Origin: Hymenopellis radicata
Lineage: Eukaryota > Basidiomycota > Agaricomycetes > Agaricales > Physalacriaceae
Assembly (NCBI GenBank): GCA_015501595.1
Contig: JADNRX010000035.1
Coordinates: forward strand, 62,001 to 126,000
Direction of reading: 5' to 3'
DNA: 64,000 bases
In this document: in pieces, positions 44,262 to 53,282 of the stretch
Numbering within the stretch: position 1 is the stretch's first letter
Layout: every line of letters begins with the position of its first letter
Made by a program: the position numbers and the translations under genes
Notes under the pieces: model-generated
What the model was told of the DNA's origin: nothing
The model's database searches: none
What the model saw: only the letters and a program-made list of their open reading frames with translations

Positions 44262-45224
44262 ATGTCCACCACCAAGCTTATCGAATTCTTCGCCCGTATC
44301 CCGCATTGCAAAGCGGACGGGTCGAACTGGATCTTTTACCGCGACCGATTTGTCTTCGCCGCAGAGGCGGCGCAGCTGCAGGACTACATCGTCGAGACAG
44401 CCGCACCGCCAGCCGCACCCGTACCCGTTGACCCGCTGAACCCGACGAAGGATGAAACCGACGCGATTACCCGTTACCCCGGCATCGTGAGGCTCTGGCG
44501 CGCGAACGAGTCCATCACGAAGCAAGCGATGGCCTCGACAATCCCCGATGGATTGTTTCTCAGGGTGAAGGCAGAGACGTCAGCTGGAAAGATGTGGAAG
44601 AAAATTAATGATGAGTTCCAAAAGAAATCCAAGATGATGACAGTGGACTTACGACGCAGACTCCAGGAAGAGAGATGCACAGAAAATGGCGACGTCAAGG
44701 TCCACTTGGCTAAGCTTGAAGCCCTGCGCGAGGAGCTCATCGCGATGGGCGCGGACACCGGCGACGACAATTTTATCGCCATACTCTTAGAGTCTCTACC
44801 CACGTCGTACGACCCATATCTCGCCGCGTTAACAGCAACGGCGGCCCTGCTCACACAAACTATCCCCGTCGACACGTACATCACCGGTATCAGCAACGAA
44901 GCTGACCGACGACAAATCAGGACGCGTGGAAAGGAGGGAAAGGAAGCTGCGTTCAACGCGAACGGCGGTTCCTCAACCCATGGACGGCGCCAACCGGGTG
45001 CCAGGAAGAGCTCGACAGTTGAGTGTTACAACTGTCATAAGAAAGGCCACATCAAAGCTGAATGTTGGGCCAAGGGCGGCGGGAAAGAAGGACAGGGACT
45101 AAGAAGTAAAGGAAAGAGTAAAGAGTCCGGGAACAAAGCCACCGGCGACGACGACGACAGCGTGTGGTACGCCGACGTCGAGAGCACAGAGAGCATCACT
45201 CTGATGCGGATTGGCGAGACTTGA
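44262..45224 (+). CDS. Copia gag
   Basis: ATG at 44262 (MSTTKLIEFFARIP), 320 codons. A UBN2/copia-type gag core (NWIFYRDRFVFAAEAAQLQD; KKINDEFQKKSKMMTVDLRR) is followed by a CCHC zinc knuckle, CYNCHKKGHIKAEC, and a charged tail. It ends TGA at 45222-45224, overlapping the pol frame, which is shifted by -1. In most copia elements gag and pol are one frame, so the break could be a programmed frameshift or a single-base mutation. I see no classic slippery heptamer in the overlap. Confidence 0.9.
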   Translation: MSTTKLIEFFARIPHCKADGSNWIFYRDRFVFAAEAAQLQDYIVETAAPPAAPVPVDPLNPTKDETDAITRYPGIVRLWRANESITKQAMASTIPDGLFLRVKAETSAGKMWKKINDEFQKKSKMMTVDLRRRLQEERCTENGDVKVHLAKLEALREELIAMGADTGDDNFIAILLESLPTSYDPYLAALTATAALLTQTIPVDTYITGISNEADRRQIRTRGKEGKEAAFNANGGSSTHGRRQPGARKSSTVECYNCHKKGHIKAECWAKGGGKEGQGLRSKGKSKESGNKATGDDDDSVWYADVESTESITLMRIGET

Positions 45225-48200
45225 CTGAAGAAAATCTTGCCGGCTACACCGAGCCATGGACCGAGTACGCGCAGGACAGCGCGGAACAGATGGAAGGATT
45301 GGCGGGCCTGTATCTCAACGATGAGATTGCCCAGCCGTTTGAAGGGGAGCGAGAGAACGCACCTGTGGCTGATGAGACAGCCGAGTCCATCATCACCTAC
45401 TTCACTGTCATTGACGACAATTCAGACACAGATTCCCTTCCAGATCTGGTGTCCGACGCAGAGTCAGACAGCGACGACGAGTCTGATTTCATGCCCGACC
45501 TCATCGACGCATCCGACTCAGAGTCAGAGGATTCCGACACAGAAGAAGAGTCCGACGACGAAGATGAGGATGATAGCGAAGGCGACGCTGGAAAAGACCC
45601 GTCAGAATCATCTGATGATGATTCTGGCGGCGAAGGACAGTCATTCGTATTTGAAGCTGAAGCCGACGATGCTGACGAATATAGCGATATCGACAGCGAT
45701 GAAATTCCGGACAGCGATGATGACGACTGGTCCGACCTGGGCGACGACCTGCATGATTTTGTTTATGTGGAAGAACAGGATGAGGCGTGGACTCATACCT
45801 TTGGATCTGTGTTCCTCGCCATGTTTGGCACCCTTCCCAACGAAACTGAGGTCGACTTGTACGACTCAGGCGCATCGCGGCATATGACTCCATATCGACA
45901 CCGTCTCTTCAACTATGCGCCCATCGAGCCCAAAACCATCACGTCGGCTGACCAAGGCAAATTTCAGGCCATTGGAAAAGGTGATATGCACGTGTACATA
46001 CCTGGGAAGCAAGGCGAACGGACGCGCATCTTAGTGCGCGATGTCCTATATGCGCCTAAGTTGGGCGTCACGCTCCTCGCGGTAAGCAAAATCACCGCCG
46101 CCGGGTACTCGATGATGTTTCGCGCCACAGAATGTCGAGTGTACGACCGCACAGACAAGATGCTAGGGAAGATTCCTATTACTGGAGGCCTATATCGTGT
46201 CAAAACAGACGTACCTTGTGCCATGCAAGGCAACGACGCTCCCATCTCCGTATCCATCGACGACCTCCATCAGATGATGGGCCACATATCCCCCGACGCA
46301 GCTAAACGGCTGGTCAAGGACCACATCGTCGACGGCATCATCCTCGACGAAGCGCAGCCGGCGCCGACATCTTGCGATTCTTGCGAGTACGGCAAGAGGA
46401 CGCGAAAAGCTGTATCAAAGGTCAGCGACCACGAACGCGCAAAAGAACTCGGAGCTACCATTCACTCGGACCTCTGGGGTCCATCTCCCGTACAGACTCC
46501 TCAGCACAAGGAGTACTACGTGTCCTTCACGGACGACTACAGCAGATACTCTGTTGTGTTCCTCGTTCGTACAAAAGACGAAACATTCGATACCTACAAA
46601 CAGTTCGAAGCCTGGATTAATACTCAGCACGGAGCGAAAGTAAAGGAACTACACACCGATCGTGGTGGCGAATATCGCAGCGGGGAATTTGACGCGCACT
46701 TGGCAGCGCAGGGGACCAAACGTAATCTGACGGTCCACGACACCCCCGAGCACAATGGCATCGCAGAGCGTCTGAACCGAACGCTACTCGAGAAAGTCCG
46801 GGCCATGCTTCACGCGTCAGGATTGCCGAAAAATCTCTGGGGCGAGGCATTGAAACATGCTGTCTGGTTGAAAAACTGGACGTCAACGCGGGCGCTTGAT
46901 GGAAAGACGCCATACGAGATCCTCGAGGGCAAGAAGCCCAATCTTCGCGACCTGCACAAATGGGGGTGCAAGGTCTGGGTCCATACCACTGGCGAGTCCA
47001 AGCTGGACGGACGAGCGCGCGTCGGGCGCTGGCTCGGTTTTGACGGGGACAGCAGCGGCCACAGGATCTACTGGCCAGATAACCGTAGCATTGGTGTCGA
47101 GAGGAGCGTCAAATTCGACGAGAACGAAACAGAGCATCCTGGAAGTCTGCTGAATGAAGGGGAGAACGGAAGTGACATTCAGCGTCCTTCCGAGGGCCAA
47201 AGCAAGGCAAGTAACATACCTTTAGTGCCAAAACCACCCTCAGCACCTTCAGCACCGTCGAACACTTCAGCTCCAATACTGCCGTCAGACACACCAGCGC
47301 CGCCAGCAGCATCGTCGCCTAGCGCGACCGTCACTTCACCTCCTAGCACATCAAGGCTGCCCGACTATGTAGGCGACCTCCTGAAACGCGACGGCATTGA
47401 CCCAGCCAATATCCGCACTGACAAACGAGTGCGAAAACCAACTGCCAAAGCAGCCGAGTCATCCGCGAGGAGCGTTGATCCCGAGGAAACGTCGCAGCAA
47501 GCCTTCGAGATGGCAATGTACGCAGCCATGGCAGAGTCAGATGCCATAGAGCCAACATTCGAGGAGGCCAAGCAACGCGCTGACTGGTCGTTGTGGAAGG
47601 AAGCATGCTTGGTTGAACTCCGGACTCTGATGGAAGCCGGCACGTGGGAAATTGTGCCTAGACCCGTGGACCACAACGTGATTGGGTCTAAATGGGTTCT
47701 TCGGATCAAAAAGAAGGCTGGCGGGATTATTGACAAGTACAAGGCACGTCTTGTTGCCCGCGGTTTTACCCAAGTTGAAGGCGTTGACTATTTTGTCACG
47801 TTCGCGCCTGTCGCTAAGCTTGCCGCGCTTCGCATCATCCTCGCCATCGCCGCCCGAAACGACTGGGAAATCAACGTCTTCGATTTTCATGGCGCGTTTC
47901 TAAATGGAGAATTCGATGACGACGAGGAACTCTACATGGAACAGCCTCCGGATTTTCTATTTGCCGATCAGAAAAAGTTTGTGCTACGTCTACGCAAAAC
48001 TATCTACGGCTTGAAGCAGAGCTCGCGGAAGTGGTATGAGAAGCTTACCGCCGCTCTCGCCACTCTTGGCTTTACCGCGCTGGAGAAGGATCACGCTGTG
48101 TTTCGATTTGTCCAGGATGTCGACATCATCATCCTGGCAATCCATGTGGACGACTGTACCATCACGGGTAGCTCTCCTTCCCTCATCATGACCATGCAGG

Positions 48201-49120
48201 ATCGCATTGGACAGCTGTTTGAGATAACGCTGTTGGGTCCAATTAGCTGGCTCTTGGGTTTAGAGATTATCCGCGACCGAGCGACACGGTCAATCTCATT
48301 GAATCAAACTTCATACATTGATTCAGTTTTACAGCGCTTTAATATGGAAGACTGTAAGCCATCGGCCGTGCCAATGGACCCGAACGCCCACTTCACTCGC
48401 GATGAGTGCCCCACCGACGCACTGGAAATCGCCGAGATGAAACGACACCCATATCGGGAACTGGTTGGTTCTCTCATCTGGACCACCACAGGGACACGAC
48501 CGGACATCGCTTACGCGGCCACCATCTTGTCCCGGTTCAACGACAACCCGGCTCTCGTTCACTGGCATGCTGCGAAACGCGTGCTGCAGTACCTCAAGAC
48601 GACACGCAGCTACAGGCTGACGTATGGAGGAGATGGAAGGAACAGGGGGTTGGAAGGATATGTAGATGCAGACGGGATGTCTGTAGAGAATCGCAAGGCG
48701 ATTTCAGGGTACGCTTTTCTTGTTGATGGCGGCGCAGTTTCATGGTCCTCGAAGCAGCAGGAAATTATAGCGCTGTCGACCACCGAAGCCGAGTACATCG
48801 CACTCACGCACGCCGGCAAGGAAGCCATGTGGACACGCCAATTCATTAGTGAATTGTTCACACCGTTCGACGATCCCATCACCATTCACGACGATAACCA
48901 GTCCACGTTGGCGCTCGCTCACGCGGAACTCGGTCAATATCACTCCCGAACGAAGCACATCGACATACGGTACCATTTCATCCGGTACACGATACAGTCC
49001 GGCGACATACGACTTGTCTACTGCCCGACAGACGACATGGTCGCGGACATTCTCACCAAAGCCCTTCCCAGCATGAAGGCAAAGCACTTTGCCCTTGGCC
49101 TTGGACTCGTTCCGGCTTGA
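45164..49120 (+). CDS. Copia pol: protease, integrase, reverse transcriptase, RNase H
   Basis: About 1,319 codons open from 45164 without an ATG at the head. An acidic N-terminal region is followed by the aspartic protease (VDLYDSGASRHMTPYRHRLF, catalytic Asp about codon 234). The integrase has a zinc-binding HHCC (HQMMGHIS ... CDSCEYGK) and core residues in LHTDRGGEYRSGEF (about codon 499) and DTPEHNGIAERLNRTL. Reverse transcriptase shows KYKARLVARGFTQVEGVDYF, VFDFHGAFLNGEF, KTIYGLKQSSRKWY and the active site HVDDCTI (about 995-997). RNase H shows GYVDADGMSVENRKAISGYA, LSTTEAEYIAL and RTKHIDIRYHFIR. No stop or obvious missing catalytic residue. Expression depends on crossing the frame break after gag. 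Confidence 0.95.
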   Translation: MVRRRREHREHHSDADWRDLTEENLAGYTEPWTEYAQDSAEQMEGLAGLYLNDEIAQPFEGERENAPVADETAESIITYFTVIDDNSDTDSLPDLVSDAESDSDDESDFMPDLIDASDSESEDSDTEEESDDEDEDDSEGDAGKDPSESSDDDSGGEGQSFVFEAEADDADEYSDIDSDEIPDSDDDDWSDLGDDLHDFVYVEEQDEAWTHTFGSVFLAMFGTLPNETEVDLYDSGASRHMTPYRHRLFNYAPIEPKTITSADQGKFQAIGKGDMHVYIPGKQGERTRILVRDVLYAPKLGVTLLAVSKITAAGYSMMFRATECRVYDRTDKMLGKIPITGGLYRVKTDVPCAMQGNDAPISVSIDDLHQMMGHISPDAAKRLVKDHIVDGIILDEAQPAPTSCDSCEYGKRTRKAVSKVSDHERAKELGATIHSDLWGPSPVQTPQHKEYYVSFTDDYSRYSVVFLVRTKDETFDTYKQFEAWINTQHGAKVKELHTDRGGEYRSGEFDAHLAAQGTKRNLTVHDTPEHNGIAERLNRTLLEKVRAMLHASGLPKNLWGEALKHAVWLKNWTSTRALDGKTPYEILEGKKPNLRDLHKWGCKVWVHTTGESKLDGRARVGRWLGFDGDSSGHRIYWPDNRSIGVERSVKFDENETEHPGSLLNEGENGSDIQRPSEGQSKASNIPLVPKPPSAPSAPSNTSAPILPSDTPAPPAASSPSATVTSPPSTSRLPDYVGDLLKRDGIDPANIRTDKRVRKPTAKAAESSARSVDPEETSQQAFEMAMYAAMAESDAIEPTFEEAKQRADWSLWKEACLVELRTLMEAGTWEIVPRPVDHNVIGSKWVLRIKKKAGGIIDKYKARLVARGFTQVEGVDYFVTFAPVAKLAALRIILAIAARNDWEINVFDFHGAFLNGEFDDDEELYMEQPPDFLFADQKKFVLRLRKTIYGLKQSSRKWYEKLTAALATLGFTALEKDHAVFRFVQDVDIIILAIHVDDCTITGSSPSLIMTMQDRIGQLFEITLLGPISWLLGLEIIRDRATRSISLNQTSYIDSVLQRFNMEDCKPSAVPMDPNAHFTRDECPTDALEIAEMKRHPYRELVGSLIWTTTGTRPDIAYAATILSRFNDNPALVHWHAAKRVLQYLKTTRSYRLTYGGDGRNRGLEGYVDADGMSVENRKAISGYAFLVDGGAVSWSSKQQEIIALSTTEAEYIALTHAGKEAMWTRQFISELFTPFDDPITIHDDNQSTLALAHAELGQYHSRTKHIDIRYHFIRYTIQSGDIRLVYCPTDDMVADILTKALPSMKAKHFALGLGLVPA

Positions 49121-49127
49121 AGGGGAG
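49119..49127 (+). other. Polypurine tract of the copia element
   Basis: GAAGGGGAG immediately precedes the 3' LTR and overlaps the pol stop codon. Confidence 0.75.
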
Positions 49128-49414
49128 TGTTGGCATCACAAGCCGGTACCGCGAAGTCACCAGACTGACTCGACGTTGACTCGTCGGTGACTCGCACCCG
49201 GATCGTCGCTTGGACGAGACGCGCCTGTGTCGCGTAGACTTTTGTTGGTCCCAGTTGGGGACCTGTTTCCTTTTTATCTTACTCCTTAGAATACTTCACG
49301 GCCAGTTGCTTGTTACAGATGTGCATTAAATTGTTGTATAAAGTATCGTACAGAAAGAATTGTTTTATTCGTGCTCCCTGCTTTACTTGCCCCGTTCAAC
49401 TACACTAAGCAATA
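49128..49414 (+). repeat. 3' LTR of the copia element
   Basis: 287 bp, one substitution relative to the 5' LTR. Confidence 0.95.
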
Positions 49415-49593
49415 TGGACGTGGAGGCGCCTGTAGGTGGCCATACGCTCATCACGCACCCGGGGTCGGCGTCGGGTGCGGAGGAGGCGATGGACGTGGGC
49501 GATGAGGAGAGGGTGGTGAATGCGAATGAGAGGGAGGTCAAGTTGGGGTCGTAACGGTACAAGCTATATCTGTTTGCTTTTTGTTGCTTTCAT

Positions 49594-49790
49594 TACATCA
49601 GGAAAACACAACATTGGTCTTTCGGGTCTTTCAGGTCTTGCCGAAGACCGGAAAGACCCAAAAGACCCAAAAGACGCGAGGTCTTGTGAAAGCTCGCTCA
49701 ATGTCTTCCGAAGACCATTTTGGTCTTCGGAAGATCATTGAGTCTTTTGAAGATATCAACATCTTTCAAGAAGACTAAGAAAAGATCAAG
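49594..49790. repeat. GAAGACC/GGTCTTC word array, probable end of another word-type element
   Basis: Copy 2 of the FHA-RING gene diverges from copy 1 after GTTGCTTTCATT. Beyond it GGTCTTTC, AAGACC, GGTCTTGCCGAAGACC and TCTTCCGAAGACC repeat densely to about 49780. The structure is like the subterminal zones of the hAT-type elements, but no TIR pair or target duplication could be found, so it may be a truncated end. Confidence 0.55.
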
Positions 49791-49844
49791 TCACACGAAG
49801 GAAAGATCATAGAGCATAGAATTTTTTTGGCATAGATAAGCATA

Positions 49845-50236
49845 CTGTAGTATTACTACCATAGGTTCGCGTCACAGGTTACGAGGCCTCATGATGCGAA
49901 CCTAATTGTAGTTGGTCACTAGGTCATAAGGCCCTGTGAACATATCTAAAATCAGTCACAAATCTGACTTGATCTAAATTTTGCTTCTTCAGCCCAATTT
50001 TAGTAGTTTTTTCTTCTATTTTACTCTATTTATGATAAAAATTGTCTAGTTCTGCTGTTTGCATCTACTTTATAGCAACTTTATAGGTAAAATTCAGGTA
50101 AAAAAGCAGAAAGTTAAAAATCTTAATGAACATAATTTTTTTAGGTCACACACTTTTGGCCAGCATGAACATGCCACTTAACATGTTCATAGGGTCACAG
50201 GTCACACCCTGTGAACCTATGGTCAAAACACTACAG
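49845..50236. mobile_element. TA-target MITE, 392 bp
   Basis: TIRs CTGTAGTATTACTACCATAG and inverted CTGTAGTGTTTTGACCATAG, continuing into GTTC-CACAG. TA is duplicated at 49843-49844 and 50237-50238. AT-rich interior, no gene. Confidence 0.88.
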
Positions 50237-50297
50237 TATAAGCAGCATACGAGGTATCAATAATAGACGAAATGATACACAGTGCATATATAGAGCA

Positions 50298-53151
50298 TCA
50301 GCAAGCTGAAATCGAACTAGGGGTCTGAGAACCATCCTCCGAGTCCTCAGACTGCTCCCCCTCCAGGTCGTCGGAGCCGGAGCCGGATCCACTGCCAGTG
50401 GCACTCTCGTTATCGCCGGCTCCCTCAGGTCCTCCCACACTGCCACTTTCTGCTAACACCTCGTCCTCGTCCTCATCCTCATCATCATCCACAGGCACAA
50501 CATGATCCGGCAATGAATCTGCCATGGTCACATCCCCATCCCCATCACCACTGCCTGCCTTCCCATCCATGTTTCCTTCAGACGCGGGATCACTGGGTAG
50601 TTGTGAGCCATCTGAGAGTGGCGGGTCCGAGGTGAGGATGATGTCGTCGTCGTCATCATCCTCGACAAGCTCCGCTGTTTGGACATGCGAGAACTTCGAT
50701 TTCCTGGCCTGCCGATGGACAGTTACACTTTCTTGAATGTCCTTGAGTAGTGCCGTCCACTTTGTATCGTCCCATTTGAGCAGAGCCTTCAGGAAGAAGG
50801 ACGACTTCTTTTTAGACTTGGTCTCCTTGTCGCCGTGTTTCTTCGCGTCGAGGGCAACCTTGTCAGAAATGTCGCCGTAGTTTGTCCGTGAAAATGACGG
50901 GACACTACTCGACTCCCGTTTCCCAGTGACCCACATGGACAGCTCACGAACGATCTGCAAGAGTGATCAATAAACATGCACCGGTTAAGACAAGAAACAT
51001 ACCGCTTGCTCAACAAGTAACAACAGGCCGATCGGACGATCTGCAGTCTCGACGTCTTTAATGTCGGGAACACCGAGATAATAGGCGTGAACGAGGGTCT
51101 GCAGGATGAGATAATGTCGTAGTGGGCCCTACGTGTTATGACATGAGTATTGGCTCGAGTATGAAGAGAATACGCACCCTTCTCTGAACCCCCTCACCCC
51201 AGGTCTGCCAGTGGATCGGTGCGGTACGTGATTCGTCGTGGATGATAAGCCATTTGGCATAGTCGGCGATGTCCGCTTCGCAGCTGAGAGTTTCCTCGCT
51301 CTCAATTATCCACTCACTCACAGCCTTGGCCGCGGCTTCAGGAATATCGTGTCGAAAGTCGTTGCATCGATAGTTCGACTAAATGCCGTGAGAGAAGATA
51401 ATGAGGATAAGCTTGCATACGTACCAAACCAACAAAAGAGCCCTGTGCACCAACAACGTACTTTCCAGTGCCGTATACCCTATCCACAATCTCTTGGACT
51501 GTCTCCATCTCCAGCAGACTCCACGGCGCAGTCGTCGTGAGGATGGCACGCCGAATCTCTACGAGCGTAGTCGTCTTGAAGAGTGCCGCCGCACCAGATA
51601 GTAGATGGCTAAGATCCCATTTCTTCTTGCCGCCTTTCGCCTCCTTCGCGTTCTTGGGACCTTGGCCAGCGGTGATCTTGACAATTGACTATGAAGAACT
51701 TAGCAACCAGAAACAATGAGAGAGGAAGAGAAAACCTTGGAATCTTTCGGTTGGAGCATGATGTCAAGATACTCGTTACGATCACCTTCATCGTCACCAA
51801 CAATACTCGCACCAGCGTTGACGAGGGAGTCCTCATCAACGGGAGTGGAAGCTTACAATACAGGAATGTTAGCAATCGTTGCTGACGAAACAGTGAATAA
51901 AAACGTACTTGCTAGAGGATCCTTCTCGCCCATGCCATTCTTGCTCTTCTTCTTCTTCTCAAACTTGGCGGCTAAGGATTCCGGTTTCGATGGTTTTGAT
52001 TTCTTCGACTTCTTTGGCGCTGGCTCCGCAGTAGGTGGCTCAGCATCGGACTGCATGCTGTATATGCTGTGAGATAACTAGAACATGCAGAAGGCAAGAA
52101 ATACTTACATCACGTCTTCGTCTGGTTCCTCAACTGTGGTGGGTCCCTTTCTCTTCAATCCCTTGGTGGTTGGACGAGGCGTCGGTGTTCCAATATCGTC
52201 GTTCGTGGTACGTGCATTGGCGATGATGGTGGCACGAACAGAGTGTTTCTTGCCCTTGGTCTTCGCTGGGGTCTTCGGAACGCTTACTTCATAACTAACG
52301 TTACCTTTACGTTTAGTCTTCTTCGGGCCCGGTATCTGTACTGCTTCCTCCTCCGTACCATCATCATCACTGCCTTGCTCATCGTCACATCTCTCATCTT
52401 CGCTGGCTGCTGGGACAAACTCGTCGGTGTCGTCGCCTGAGTCCTCGGATGGCGTCGACGGTATATTGTTCTTGGACTTCTGCGCTTTTGGTACGTTAAT
52501 TATATGCACTCAGAAACATTAAGTTGGTCTTACTATATTCTGCAGTACTTTTGCGACGCTCGCGTGCGTCTGGCACTCCGACTTGGGGTGTAGACGGCTT
52601 AACTAGAGTTATATAGGTCAGGGCAGATAGCAATCGACTGAGATAGACGACTCACCATTCTTCTTCAGCCCCATGGGAGTTGCCGATGACGGTTCCTCTG
52701 CTGTGCGGTTGACAGTCTTGTGGCGCGGTGTCTGGGCTGCATTCTTCTGCTAGACGACTCTGACGGTGCAGCAGATGCTGTATGAGAAGTAAGTGTTGAG
52801 ATTGTCGCGAATTGGAAGTTACTGACTGGGCTGCTTTGAAGGTTTTGGTGTTGCTGCTGGCGGTGGATGGTTGGCGGTAAGCGTGCGGTCAACGTCCTCA
52901 CGCCGCTGCGCGTCCTCGATGGCTGCCAGCTTGACGGCGGCAATCTTGCGCGTGGCGTCTACGCGATCTTTTTCCACCTTTTTCTCGGCACGCTCACCAA
53001 GTTTGTCGCCTATCGTCTTCGTGCTTTGCGGGTCGTCCTGGATATCGTAGTCGGCTACGCGACCAGGATGAAGCTGGGACTCCTGTTTCTTTCGAAGCTG
53101 CATTTTAGGAGGCAGCTCGAGACTCGAGGACTGGCTCTTGCGAGGCGGCAT
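50298..53151 (-). CDS. Unrecognised basidiomycete protein, head to head with Plavaka
   Basis: Minus-strand multi-exon gene from ATG at 53151 (MPPRKSQSSSLELPPKMQLR) to a stop at 50298. A lysine/proline-rich, acidic, probably disordered N-terminal half (VPKAQKSKNNIPSTPSEDSG; SDAEPPTAEPAPKKSKKSKP) leads to a folded-looking core across several short introns: KWDLSHLLSGAAALFKTTTL, EMETVQEIVDRVYGTGKYVV, RCNDFRHDIPEAAAKAVSEW, APIHWQTWGEGVQRR and DVETADRPIGLLLLVEQA. A very acidic tail ends SISAC. I cannot name the family; it resembles lineage-specific basidiomycete proteins often found beside transposases. Its start lies 131 bp from the Plavaka start on the other strand, so it may be element cargo. 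Confidence 0.6.
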
Positions 53152-53282
53152 GGTTGTCAGCGAAGAGAAACAAATTTTGTTATTTGTTTTGATTTGGCTT
53201 TGCCAGCTTGCGCAATCGTTTCGATCACACCGTCTCTTCTGCACGTCTCTTCCGCACCGTCGTTTCCCCCTCCAGTACCAGC
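53152..53282. promoter_or_regulatory. Shared divergent promoter region of the unknown gene and Plavaka
   Basis: 131 bp between opposite start codons, with no other space for promoters. No clear TATA box. Confidence 0.4.

Larger units (their letters stand above)
43897..49414 (+). mobile_element. Young Ty1/copia LTR retrotransposon (5518 bp)
   Basis: Identical-length LTRs (287 bp) with one visible difference, a 5-bp target duplication TGGAC (43892-43896; 49415-49419), a primer site next to the 5' LTR, a purine tract before the 3' LTR, and gag and pol in copia order (integrase before reverse transcriptase). The insertion is recent by LTR identity. Confidence 0.96.
41530..49553 (+). pseudogene. 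Second FHA-RING (Dma1-type) copy, broken by hAT and copia insertions
   Basis: A duplicate of the gene at 23608-25483. The FHA part is readable (VAVRIGRFTERLN; KIAFKSKVVSRAHAEVW; YVRDTRSISGTFLNH) and so is half of the RING (VPCSHTFHYKCIRPLLENHH; CPLCRTF), but the first cysteine pair has been lost by a small deletion near 42495. The N-terminal region is shortened. The acidic tail is split first by a hAT (42832-43701), then by the copia element (43897-49414), and resumes to end VKLGS at 49551. The intact paralog gives the empty-site sequence for both insertions. Confidence 0.88.

Noticed and set aside
45501..45893. Minus- and alternate-frame open stretches across the copia acidic region
   Set aside because: Produced by repetitive Asp/Glu/Ser codons of pol.
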